64,000 nt of DNA, taken from positions 39,601-103,600 of the forward strand of contig JAGKQI010000060.1 in assembly GCA_018806915.1 (NCBI GenBank), given 5' to 3'. The translations under genes were made by a program, and so were the position numbers. The stretch comes from Phytophthora colocasiae. Lineage: Eukaryota > Oomycota > Peronosporomycetes > Peronosporales > Peronosporaceae. This document shows positions 53,555-62,622 of the stretch, in pieces (position 1 is the stretch's first letter; each line of letters starts with the position of its first letter). The notes under the pieces were generated by a model. That model saw only the letters and a list, made by a program, of their open reading frames with translations, was not told where the DNA came from and did no database searches.

Positions 53555-53710
53555 TATTGAATCGGCTAGAGAGGACTTGAGTAGTTGATGGTAAATGTAG
53601 AACTGGTTTATTGCTTCGGCCTTATCGACTAGCGTCCGTTACCTACGACTTCTACTCGCAATCTCCGCGGGGGTTGCTAACCGGCCGAAACCACTCGGTG
53701 GTTTCCAACA
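53555..53710 (-). repeat. 5' LTR of the NLP-disrupting Copia element
   Basis: 156 bp, next to the TCAAG duplication at 53711-53715. Confidence 0.85.
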
Positions 53711-54592
53711 TCAAGACTCCACTGAGACACCCAAGCCTGCCACCAAGTACATTGACTTCGGCGAGTTGACGCTCTCTCCGTCAGCAGCTACTCGGAACGT
53801 AACTCTCCCCCCGGATACAACAATGAGACCGGACCCCCGTCAAACGGAAGCACCGACTCCAGCTCCCACACTGCCACCAACTGAAGCCCCAACACCCGCC
53901 CCGACACCCGCCCCAACACCGGACCCTGGTCCATGGGTCGATAAGTGGATTGGCCACGATCAAGTAAAACCATTCCCTCAGCCTGAACCGGTCACGATCT
54001 CTGAAAAGGCTGGTGTGAAATTTAAACCTCAGATCCAAATTCGAACCGGGTGTGAGCCTTACCCTGCCGTAAATGAGTACGGGGAGACTGGCGGTGGTTT
54101 AAAGACTACTGGTAAGTCCAGAGGCAAGTGTGGAGGCTCTGGCTATGGTTCCCAAGTGTACGGGCGTTCGACGTGGATCCGAGGTGTCTGGGCTATCATG
54201 TACTCGTGGTACTTCCCGAAAGACTCGCCGTCGCCCAAAATGGGCCACCGCCACGACTGGGAGCACGCTATTGTATTCATTAACAACCTAGAGGTACCGG
54301 AGCCGAAGATTTTGGCCTGTTCCGTGTCCTCCCATGATGGCTACAAGAAGTACAACCCGTGTCCACCTTGAGTGATCGATGGCACCAGTCTCGTTCGATA
54401 CAAGCACGCCTGGCCTTTAACCACGACCTGGATGCTACAGGCGATGGTGGTAAATTCCAAGACCTGATCATGTGGAATCAGATGACGGAAGACGCTCGTA
54501 GAGCTCTCAACTCGGTCAGTTTCGGCAAGGCCAACACGCCGTTCAATGACTGGAAATTCAAACCGAAACTTGAAAACGCCTGGCCGTTTTGA

Positions 54593-55476
54593 TGTTATTG
54601 GTAGGAAATGAAGGGTGCTACAGCGCATCAACTAAGGCCGACTTGGGGACGTTTTTAGATGAAAACAATGAAGGACTTTATCTGCAATTGCAGTAGGACT
54701 ACATAGCGAAACCGAATGACGTCTTCTTGGGGAAGCTCGACACATCAACGCCATTAAGTGATAATGAAAACTACTTCCACATACCTGCAGCAGTTCGTCC
54801 TGTTCTATAGCATCGAGTCTGTGTCTCCCATATCGCTGCACACGCTCAGCATGGAGACGACTAAAGCCCACACTTCTCTCTGTCAAGATCAGCAAATACG
54901 AGAACGACGCATGACACTTCGCCAGAACCACCGCAGAGAGAGCCACCGCGTGCGTGTTATGCGGTCCGACGAGGTGAAGACCTCAACGGAGGAGCTACGA
55001 CGACTGAGTGTAATCATGAGGCTGCGTCTAAGTGCAATCGTCACAACCGGTAACAACCGGGACATTGCTCTGCCAGCCATTGAGCCGGGCACCGTTGTCA
55101 GCTGGCCTCGTCTCAACCGGTTTTTATACGGGGTCCACACCCTGATTTACAGTCTAATTTACGCTTAATTAAGTGTGAAAAGTGCTCCCTGTCTCAACCA
55201 AAAAGTAAATACTGGGTCCAGACTATTTTGTTGAGACGGGCGAATACCGATACAGAACCCTTTAGGCGAAAATTTGCACTGCAATGACCAATCAGTGCGC
55301 CCGAACACTATTGTGATTTGTTTAAAACAGTTTAAACCCATTTGTTTAAACTGTTTTAAACATGTCTGTTATCCCTTATACTTATTCCTGTTATCTCTTA
55401 TACCCAGTTATCCCTTATATCCTTTAACTCCAGTACAGTAGTCCACGTGTCGTGCCATTTCACGACCATCGCCATC
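54593..55476. other. Intergenic with stem-loop and short repeats
   Basis: There is no family-like protein; the 137-residue plus frame at 54758-55168 is unremarkable. The perfect stem-loop at 55320-55361 and three copies of GTTATCYCTTATA at about 55368-55420 lie here. The sequence CCATTTCACG near 55457 could be the flanking promoter element of the PLA2 gene. Confidence 0.4.
55320..55361. repeat. Perfect stem-loop, 18-bp arms, 6-nt loop
   Basis: GTTTAAAACAGTTTAAAC (55320-55337), loop CCATTT, and the exact complement 55344-55361. The arms are themselves made of PmeI-like GTTTAAAC words. Directly after it, GTTATCCCTTATA is repeated three times with small changes. Confidence 0.85.
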
Positions 55477-56464
55477 ATGGTGCTCTCTTCACGCTCGCTC
55501 CTGCTCTGCTGCGCGTTGTTCATTAATAGCGTGGCTGCATCCATTGACTTCCCTGACTTAAGTAGCTACAGTCAGCCATGTGAGCCGTTCACGTGCCGTC
55601 CCAAGCGCTCACCGGCCCCAGTCAAGTAAAAACAACATGGCTACATTCCTCCAAGTTGGATACTGTCGCTCTAACTGCTCGTTTCGTTCATATATAGGGA
55701 CTTTGAGTTCACGGCCAATGGCTGTGGTACATCTGGTATGCCGATCACCACTAGTACGGACTTCCAGGAGTGCTGTAACTGGCATGATGCTGTACGACTA
55801 CAAATGGCTACATCATGTAGAGATAAAAACGAATCATAAACTGATCTTCTTGTGTGTGTGTGTGTGTTTGTTACAGTGCTACAGTACATGTGGCATGCCC
55901 AAGGCTAATTGCGAGAAACGTCTGCAGAAATGCATGAAAGCCAAGTGTAAAGCTATCCAGAACCCACAGAAGAGGGATGAGTGCTTTTCGACTGCCAAGA
56001 TTTTCTACATCGGTGCCAATGTACGTGTAGTTAGTTACCTACAGCGTACACTGTTGGCACTGGAAGTAGCTGACTTTTATCTATTGATGTGGTGTGCATT
56101 TAGATGATCGCGTGTCCAGCGTACCAGGATGCTCAGAAGGAGGCCTGCGAGTGCGTTCCTACTGAAGATACTGCCAGTGCTACTCAAATGAACGTGTGGA
56201 GTATTTCCTGGAACAGAACGGAGCTCCGGAGAAAGAGTTGGAGGATGAAGCTATTGACACGTTGCTGAAGAAGTACAAGGGTCAAGAACCTACCATGTTC
56301 CTGCGGCTGTTGAAGAAGTGCACACTAAAGCTTTGAGGATTGACCCAAACAAGTCCAACTTTATGGACGAGATCGTCAAAGACGCTGATAAGGACATCAA
56401 GAAGAAGAACAAAAACAAACGGAAGGAGAAGGAAGTGCCAGTCGACGAGCACGAAGAGCTGTAA
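55477..56464 (+). CDS. Secreted phospholipase A2, group XII-like, four exons (C-terminus frameshifted)
   Basis: The start at 55477 is followed by a signal peptide (MVLSSRSLLLCCALFINSVA). Predicted exons are 55477-55625, 55698-55791, 55877-56020 and 56104-56464, with GT-AG introns of 72, 85 and 83 bp. The second intron holds a GT microsatellite. Exon 2 encodes the Ca2+-binding loop (NGCG) and the catalytic CCNWHDA with the His-Asp pair. Exon 3 continues CYSTCG and many cysteines, the spacing seen in group XII enzymes. The C-terminus is acidic then Lys-rich and ends DEHEEL, which recalls an ER-retention-like tail. Reading through exon 4 needs two one-base shifts (about 56180 and 56295). The enzyme would hydrolyse phospholipids at sn-2, outside the cell or in the secretory pathway. 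Confidence 0.75.
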
Positions 56465-56529
56465 GCTCTTCACAACAGCAAGAACAGCTCCAAATTGGTC
56501 AATAGCACCAGTTTCTTAGAACTTGTTCC

Positions 56530-57000
56530 TTAGTTCTCGACTGTAGGGTCTTCTGCAATGTCACTGACATACTCAGGTCTGCAGATATTGATGCCGTACT
56601 CCTTCAAACTGGCAGCTAGGTCCTCCATAGTCAACACAGAGCGAGAAGGAGTGGGGGCAGCCCCGTCGGACGTCGCCAGAGCAGCCGACGCCGCTCCAGC
56701 AGTTGTAGAAGACGTGGCTTGCGATCGAATGCGTTGGTACTGCAAGGAGTCTTGTGTCACGTCCAGTAGAAGCTTGTGGGCAGCCAGAGATCAACCTTGT
56801 GCTAAAGTATCGTGGAATTAAATGTCAGTTTTTAAAGCGCATTTTCACGACGAAAATGATATAATTTCGCGTACATCCGCACGTCGTTAGTGGCAAACCC
56901 TGCCTGCTGCAGATAGGAACTCCACCAGTTCGTCAGGAATCGTGGGCGAGTACTGTGTCATCGCCAACAGGAAAGCATCGAGCTGTGCCGCCTCCGCCAT
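56530..57000 (-). CDS. TAF10: TAF10-like subunit of TFIID/SAGA
   Basis: The start at 57000 gives MAEAAQLDAFLLAMTQYSPT followed by IPDELVEFL, the diagnostic start of TAF10 (L..FL..L..YsPtIPDel). The frame is lost at about 56895, where GGCAGG looks like a 4-base duplication, and then reads GFATNDVRM. After a probable short intron around 56800-56870 comes LAAHKLLLDVTQDSLQYQ, the rest of the histone fold, and a Ser/Ala/Thr-rich tail to 56530. TAF10 has a histone fold and joins TFIID and SAGA. The family is short (about 150-200 aa), which fits. One small indel near 56790 is also needed. An essential gene is unlikely to be dead, so assembly error is plausible here. Confidence 0.65.
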
Positions 57001-57154
57001 ATTGACTCAATATGGTATTTTATTATATTCAATTAAATATTATGTGGTACACAATTAATGGGTTAAATCGTCCAGGAACAGCTCCCCATTTTTCCTTACA
57101 TGTATTGATAAAAAGTTTATAAAGGGGAACCGAACGAGACGGTTTCTTATGTGT

Positions 57155-57505
57155 TCAAGTGGAGAATATTTTTTTTAGAGACCGTAGCGAAGGAATTTGC
57201 ATTTTTTGTATGAACATTGGAGAAAAGGCTATTGGTTTCTCTCGCCTCTGATATTCTTGCCAGATAACCACTTCAGAAGAAGTGAAACGAGTGAGACCAG
57301 GACAGACAGCAACGTCATGGTGCGGCTTGAATGTACAAGATTTGTGGAGACAAGAAAGTGGAGACAGAGTTTCTTTGGATCCGTGAACTGTCGTTCCTGA
57401 AAGAGGATGTAACTGCGAGTCTGACAAATTTTGTGAAATCTCCATGGTCGCTGGTAAATCTAGTGGATGATAACACGTAGGAGACATATTGTCGGTCTCG
57501 TCCAC
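57155..57505 (-). CDS. Hypothetical small protein
   Basis: The open frame of 116 residues (MDETDNMSPTCYHPLDLPAT...) has no signal peptide, membrane segment or recognised motif. It lies between TAF10 and the membrane-protein gene. It may be the 3' part of a decayed gene or a chance frame. Confidence 0.2.
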   Translation of the reverse strand: MDETDNMSPTCYHPLDLPATMEISQNLSDSQLHPLSGTTVHGSKETLSPLSCLHKSCTFKPHHDVAVCPGLTRFTSSEVVIWQEYQRREKPIAFSPMFIQKMQIPSLRSLKKIFST

Positions 57506-57895
57506 TGCTTTAGCATTTCACTCTTTGGCATTGCCCTCATTCAGGGGCTTCCACTCTCCAGCTCCTGCTTCCGCTCCAAATGAGTGGGATGTGGCTTTGC
57601 TCCTTTTTCGGCTACTAAAGGCGTTATGGCTCTTGTTACTTGTACTTCGGTTGTCTTAATTAACGTAATTCAGGTGACGGCCACACCATGGGCCAATAGT
57701 TGGGAGTGAGCGAAAGCATCAAACTGTGTCCGGTGTACGCACAGACGTTGAACTGCCAATTGACACGATTTTGTGGCCAATTCAAAACGTCACGAAGGAG
57801 AATGTCGCTCCTCCACTGTGCCATGATAAATGTCTGGGGCTTGCTGGACTTGACGAAAAGACTCATTTCAGGACCCACACTCTCACAAACCCACA

Positions 57896-58885
57896 TCAGT
57901 CTCTTTGAGAGATCCTTGCTGAGGTGACTGCCACTTTTGCAGCGTCTGAGAACGGCATGTATGCTCTACCTGTGCTTGCCTTGGACCCCAACGTCGTAAT
58001 AAATGTTGCCTTGGCTCGAGTTGTTGATTCCGGTGGCTGGTTTGCTGACTCCCTTTTACTCTTCATCACGGCGCTGCTGCGGTTCCCCTTGCGAGTTTTG
58101 TTGCGAATATTGAGAACAATGCAGGTTATCATCAGCACGCGGTGGCAGATCGCTTGTGGGAATTCCCAGGAGATTCCAGTTTCGTGTTCTATCATCGCAA
58201 AAGGGAACTCGTGAAATACCAGCAACACAAACACGAGAAACTCCGTCTTCCGTTCAGCTACCAAAACACGGAACCCAATGGACATGGAGAGGTAGAAGAA
58301 GCGGAAGACCAGCACGAAGACGAGCGAGACTGACTCCAGTACGTTCCCAAATATGTGAAAAGCCTCGCCTCGGAGCAGGTCAGCGACATCCAGGATGCAA
58401 AGAACCATATTGAGCCAATTAGCGATGATGAACCCCTCGGCGACGTAGGTGAACCAGACAATGGACCGGACTTTGACCTTGACACTCACTGCACGTCCAA
58501 TTAACGTGATCTGGATGATGAACGTTAGCTGCAAACTCGTCTCGGAAATGTCGTTCAATGCTACTAGCAGGTTCATATCATCAGGGAGGTATAACTGCAC
58601 GGCGAAGACAAGAAATGACGCAAGTATCAGTGTACAGACGCGAAATTCTCGCCTTCGGTCAAAGTACACGGACAACAGGTACTGGAAGACCCACGCGTCC
58701 ATGACAAGGATCACGGGTAGAAAGCTTGTGCGTGACAAAGTGTCCATTTTCTCCTGCGTTAGTGTCATGGTTATCACTTCGTCTTGTGTCAGTCTGTGAA
58801 GAAGTGATAGAATACGTATAAGGTTGCAGGTCAGAACGCTGTCATCTCCATGAATAGAAGACAACAATGTCAAAAGAGACATCAC
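57896..58885 (-). CDS. Multi-spanning membrane protein of unknown function
   Basis: This intact 329-residue frame starts at 58885 (MMSLLTLLSSIHGDD). An ATG at 58882 is an alternative. About seven hydrophobic segments can be seen, among them LPVILVMDAWVFQYLL, VCTLILASFLVFAVQLYL, LTFIIQITLIGRAVSV, SLVFVLVFRFFYLSMSI and FLVFVLLVFHEFPFAMI. The C-terminal ~75 residues are soluble, basic and Ser/Thr-rich (NKTRKGNRSSAVMKSKRESA) and probably cytosolic. Short charged loops connect the helices. I do not recognise the family. A seven-helix layout could suit a receptor or transporter, but no signature supports either. Confidence 0.65.
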   Translation of the reverse strand: MMSLLTLLSSIHGDDSVLTCNLIRILSLLHRLTQDEVITMTLTQEKMDTLSRTSFLPVILVMDAWVFQYLLSVYFDRRREFRVCTLILASFLVFAVQLYLPDDMNLLVALNDISETSLQLTFIIQITLIGRAVSVKVKVRSIVWFTYVAEGFIIANWLNMVLCILDVADLLRGEAFHIFGNVLESVSLVFVLVFRFFYLSMSIGFRVLVAERKTEFLVFVLLVFHEFPFAMIEHETGISWEFPQAICHRVLMITCIVLNIRNKTRKGNRSSAVMKSKRESANQPPESTTRAKATFITTLGSKASTGRAYMPFSDAAKVAVTSARISQRD

Positions 58886-59490
58886 CAGAGATTCTCAAAA
58901 TAACATTCTCTTTCAACAAATTCGATGTCAGGAGAACAACGTTGGTCTCGTTACATCTTCAAGCGCAACACCAGTAAAGCATAGGGACACCAAGACGAGA
59001 ATAAAACTCCTGCCTTTTATCAGCAGTAATTTACTGTTTGCTAATGGCAATCTCACGGCACGCCCGCCGACTGTCCCACCTTGTTAAGCAAATCTCTCCT
59101 TTCACGTCAACAAACACCGTTCTTTCCTGGTTGCACGGGCACCAAGAGTGTGGAGGGATGGTTGTAAAAGCGGTTCTCAAACTGATCTCCCTAAAAAAAA
59201 AAGCTGCAAAAGTTTTGAAGTGACTCGATATGTGCTTCAAAAGTGCCCCGGTGAGTTGAAGGACCCCCATCGAAATGGCTTTCCCATTCAACGTCGAGTT
59301 GTGGTCCGACGATCGACTAGAGCATGAATCGCCCCGTACGTTGAAGCCGGAAAGCCAGTGACAACGACCCCATCTCGAGATACTCCAGCGGATTGGACCC
59401 CATCGTTCCTCGAACTCGTCGCTTTGCGACTGTAAGCTCTCAATACGTTAGCTACTGTAGCGCCAGGTGGGAGTGTGTGCAGCGTTACCG

Positions 59491-59508
59491 CCCCCCCCCC
59501 CCCCCCCC
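59491..59508. repeat. Homopolymer of 18 C
   Basis: Eighteen consecutive C residues lie upstream of the FYVE-GAF gene. The length is likely to vary or be misread. Confidence 0.9.
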
Positions 59509-59717
59509 GGGTTTCTGCTCCAAAAGCTGGAGCTTTTTGTGATGAAGATGGTGTCCGTGCAAAGATCGACAAGGCAAACTCGGTGCGGATTGCCACAGAA
59601 ACGATACTACAGTAGACAGAGCCTGGGGAATGCCCATTCTGGCTCTGTTGTCCGACTCGACAGTTTAGCTTTCTCTCGGTGTCACGCAGAAGGAATTCTT
59701 TTGCTGTTCGGGCCGAG

Positions 59718-62560
59718 ATGTGGGCGACCAGCAGCATGATCAGCGAAAGCGGCTGCAGCGAGAGTTCACGAGGTGTTCGACTCGAATGCGACCCCAATCA
59801 ACGACGACTTACGATCACTCGAGGCACAAAGGATACCGATTCTTCAGGCTTAAACGTGCAGCTCTCGGACCAGGAGATCGTCACGGATTTATTAGCAACT
59901 TTACCGAAGCTCAGAGCAGCAGTGGACGATCATGAAAACAGGGCACCTAATTGGCTTCGGAAGTCCAAAAGTGGTGATGCAGTCGAAATTTACGAGCTGT
60001 TGCCTACCCGAGACGGCAAAGGAGATGACATGGATATTGTACACTCCGTCGTAGCGACTATCGAGATCGAATGCCATTTGAACGAGGTTCTTAATGTACT
60101 TACGAGTCACAAGACGAACCACGACTTGGAGGCATCCATGCGAGCTATTATCCCCTAAGAAAAAGGTTCGACAAGGAGAAGTTTTACTACAACCACACGC
60201 TACAACTCTAGATGGAGCTCCGATCCGACGTACACGACTGACGGAGAAGTCTTCACGAGGAGGGAAAAGCGTCCGGTTCGACAACTCGAGCATCCCGGAG
60301 GACGAGGAGGAGGACATCGACACGGAACGCAAAGTGCTGGTCAGTGTCAGTATGACGCGCTTCAAGTCCAAGAGGCGACTGGATCTCCAAGGCCGTCTTC
60401 GCAATCGCCACCAGCGTCTTCAGAAACTTTTGTCTGGCCACGTTAACGCACCAGTTTATAGGTCAGCAACGAGCAGTGCATGTGATCAAGACACTTCCCC
60501 GTTCAGTACACGACCAACTGGCACCGATCGAAGAGAAGATGCAAAGCCGTTCGGTACTAGGAAGCGGTTTGCGTGGACTTGACCACATTGCAGTGGGCTT
60601 TGATATCCAGACGAGGAACGTTCACTGCATTGGAGCGCGTGGAGCAGCACAGTCCACGCGTATTATTGCTCATGGCTACGCGTCTGTCACTCCTCCGGAA
60701 CAGTTCGGCCAGCAGCAGCAGAGGACGATGACAAACTACAGTCCGTCGGAACTGGCCAACTACCGATCGGCGCATGTGAACGCTGAAGCGAAACACGTGA
60801 TTGAGCTGTTAACGACGTCGTTGATTCAGTTCGAGCGAGTGATTCGTCGTCGACGCCTTGGCCTGCAGACGTTCATGAAGATTAAACGAGGAGACAGAGG
60901 AAGCGATCGCCAGAATTTCCAGACGTGCGAAGTCTGCAATAACCGCTTCTCTTTACTGCGGCGTGAATTCTACTGTCAACTGTGCGGTCACGTGTGCTGC
61001 AGTGACTGTTCCAAGCTGTACGAAGTGGAGGAGACAATCGGACAGGTATCCAAGAAGAGACTCTGTGTACGGTGTATCACCAACGTCGACTCGTGCATCT
61101 TCGAGGACGAGGACTTCATGGCTGCACTGGGACCGGCAGTAATCGACGACTACTACGAGGAGGATTTCGACGAGGACTACGAGAGTGAATGTGAATATGA
61201 TCGGAGAGACGAGAACGACACGTACGCAAGTGGATCTACATTAGCGTGCTCTGAATTCGAGAGTGGAGGGAGTCCGGATGACGTGTCGGAGCTGTATCCG
61301 GAGAATGTGCTGGATCGTTCGAGAGCACTGCAAACGCTGGATAAACTCGTCAATTCGCAGGTTAATGGACTCAAGAGGTCCACGCTGTTCGAGCGTTCTC
61401 GACTCACTCAGTCGCAGCTCAGCCAGTCGCAATCGCAGGTGAATTTCAAGCATCCGTTGGCTCAGAGTCAGCTCAGTATGTCTCAATTCCAGCAGTCTCA
61501 GTCTCAATTCAAGAACACTAGAGACACTCAATTGACTCAGAGTCAACTCAGTCTGTCCCAGTCTCAATTCAAGAATACTAGGGATACTCAGCTAACTCAG
61601 AGCCAACTGAGCTGTTCCCAGCCTGGAACTTCGAGGGAAAACGTGCTGACTCAAAGTCAACTGAGTGAATCGCATGGTTCAGCTCAATTCAACGACACTC
61701 AACTGACTCAAAGCCAATTGAAGAATACGGTGCAGTTCCAGGAATCGCAGGTCACTCAAAGTCAACTGAGTCAGTCACAGAGTCAATTCAAGCAGTCGCG
61801 ATTCAACCAAGCTCAATTCGACGAAACCCTCGTTGCTCAACTGCGAGCCGATGTGGAAGACCATTTAAAACGGACACTAAGAGCGACACTGCGAGAGACA
61901 AGAAGGAGGTTTTCCGGTGCTGACGAGTCCCAATTCTCCATCGCTCCTTTGGAACGAGACTACCAACTCGAGTTCGATGGTAGTCAGACGATGTCTCCTA
62001 GTCATCCATTGCCCCCAAAGCCTTTACCAGCTCAAGAACGACGACGACTGCAGTACGTTGTCAGTTCCGGTGCATTGAGCCCTACGTACGACCGCAGTGC
62101 TTTGAATATGCTGTCTCAGATCGCTGCATCCCATTTGGACTGCCCCATCGGATACGTGACGATGATCGATCAATCAACTCAGTACGTGGTGGGCCTTCAC
62201 CCTCGTGGAGCCATTGGGATGTCCATTCCTCGAGAGGAATCCATGTGCTCGTACACCATCTACCACGAACGGCCTCTGGTCGTCAAGAACGCATTGAACG
62301 ATATCCGCTTCAGTCACATGGGCTTCGTCAGCCAAACAGGTCTCCGGTTCTACGCTGGTTTCCCGATCCGAGCGCCGGACAGCGCTGTGGTTGCTATCAT
62401 TTGTGCAGCCGACTATAAGCCTCACAAGTACATCTCTGCCAAGCAGTACGCCGAAATGGAGGCGTTGGCTGACCTGGCGAGCACACTCATTATCACTCCT
62501 GACATCGAGATCAAGACGGCCAAGCACAACGCTAACGCGAATGCGTTCCCCCGTTTTTGA
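59718..62560 (+). pseudogene. START-like/FYVE/GAF protein with TQSQLS repeats (two frameshifts)
   Basis: The first ATG of the frame is 59718 (MWATSSMISESGCSESS). Frame shifts at about 60155 and about 60385 separate three pieces that read as one protein of ~945 residues. Residues ~60-370 are START-like (VEIYELLPT, VLVSVSMTRFKSKRRLDLQ, DHIAVGFD). A FYVE-type finger lies at about 60925-61090 (CEVCNNRFSLL, FYCQLCGHVCCSDC, CVRCI). An acidic stretch (DDYYEEDFDEDYESE) follows. At about 61395-61800 there are some ten copies of TQSQLS/SQSQ. A GAF domain ends the protein (about 62050-62500: LNMLSQIAASHLDCPIGYV, ESMCSYTIYHERPLVVKNAL, RFYAGFPIRAP, MEALADLASTL). FYVE plus GAF suggests a membrane-associated sensor or adaptor. 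Its paralogue lies tail-to-tail 62 bp away. Confidence 0.75.
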
Positions 62561-62622
62561 AGAAGAATCGATTGTTGTAGGCAGTATCAAACTACTTAAG
62601 TATCTAAACTGAGAGAAGTTTT

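Larger units (their letters stand above)
48788..53710 (-). mobile_element. Copia-type LTR retrotransposon in the NLP gene
   Basis: The element reads on the minus strand: 5' LTR 53555-53710, 3' LTR 48788-48945. The ends read TGTTGGAAACC...GATTCAATA. The target duplication TCAAG lies at 48783-48787 and 53711-53715. The primer-binding site and gag start overlap (53543-53554). A purine tract (GAAGGAG) abuts the 3' LTR. The LTRs differ by a few substitutions and small indels, so this insertion looks older than the Gypsy one at 41 kb. Gag is open; pol is frameshifted. Confidence 0.9.
48672..54592 (+). pseudogene. NLP (necrosis- and ethylene-inducing-like, NPP1) gene, split by a Copia element and frameshifted
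   Basis: A signal peptide is encoded from the ATG at 48672. The short first segment ends at 48787, where a Copia element begins. The rest resumes at 53716 with a Pro/Thr-rich linker (APTPAPTP repeats) and then the NPP1 domain. That domain has the diagnostic heptapeptide GHRHDWE at about 54243-54263 and a preceding two-Cys arrangement typical of type 1 NLPs. The C-terminal part is in another frame (54359-54592). Breaks are one frame change before 48788, the 4.9-kb insertion, and one frameshift near 54360. Intact NLPs are secreted proteins that damage eudicot plasma membranes by binding plant sphingolipids. This copy cannot make a full protein as read. Confidence 0.85.

Noticed and set aside
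54758..55168. 136-codon plus frame downstream of the NLP gene
   Set aside because: No motif, overlapped by equally long minus frames, and not like a coding region.
59288..59797. 169-codon minus frame with a glycine run
   Set aside because: The run is the complement of the C18 tract, and the frame overlaps the start of the FYVE-GAF gene; no family resemblance.
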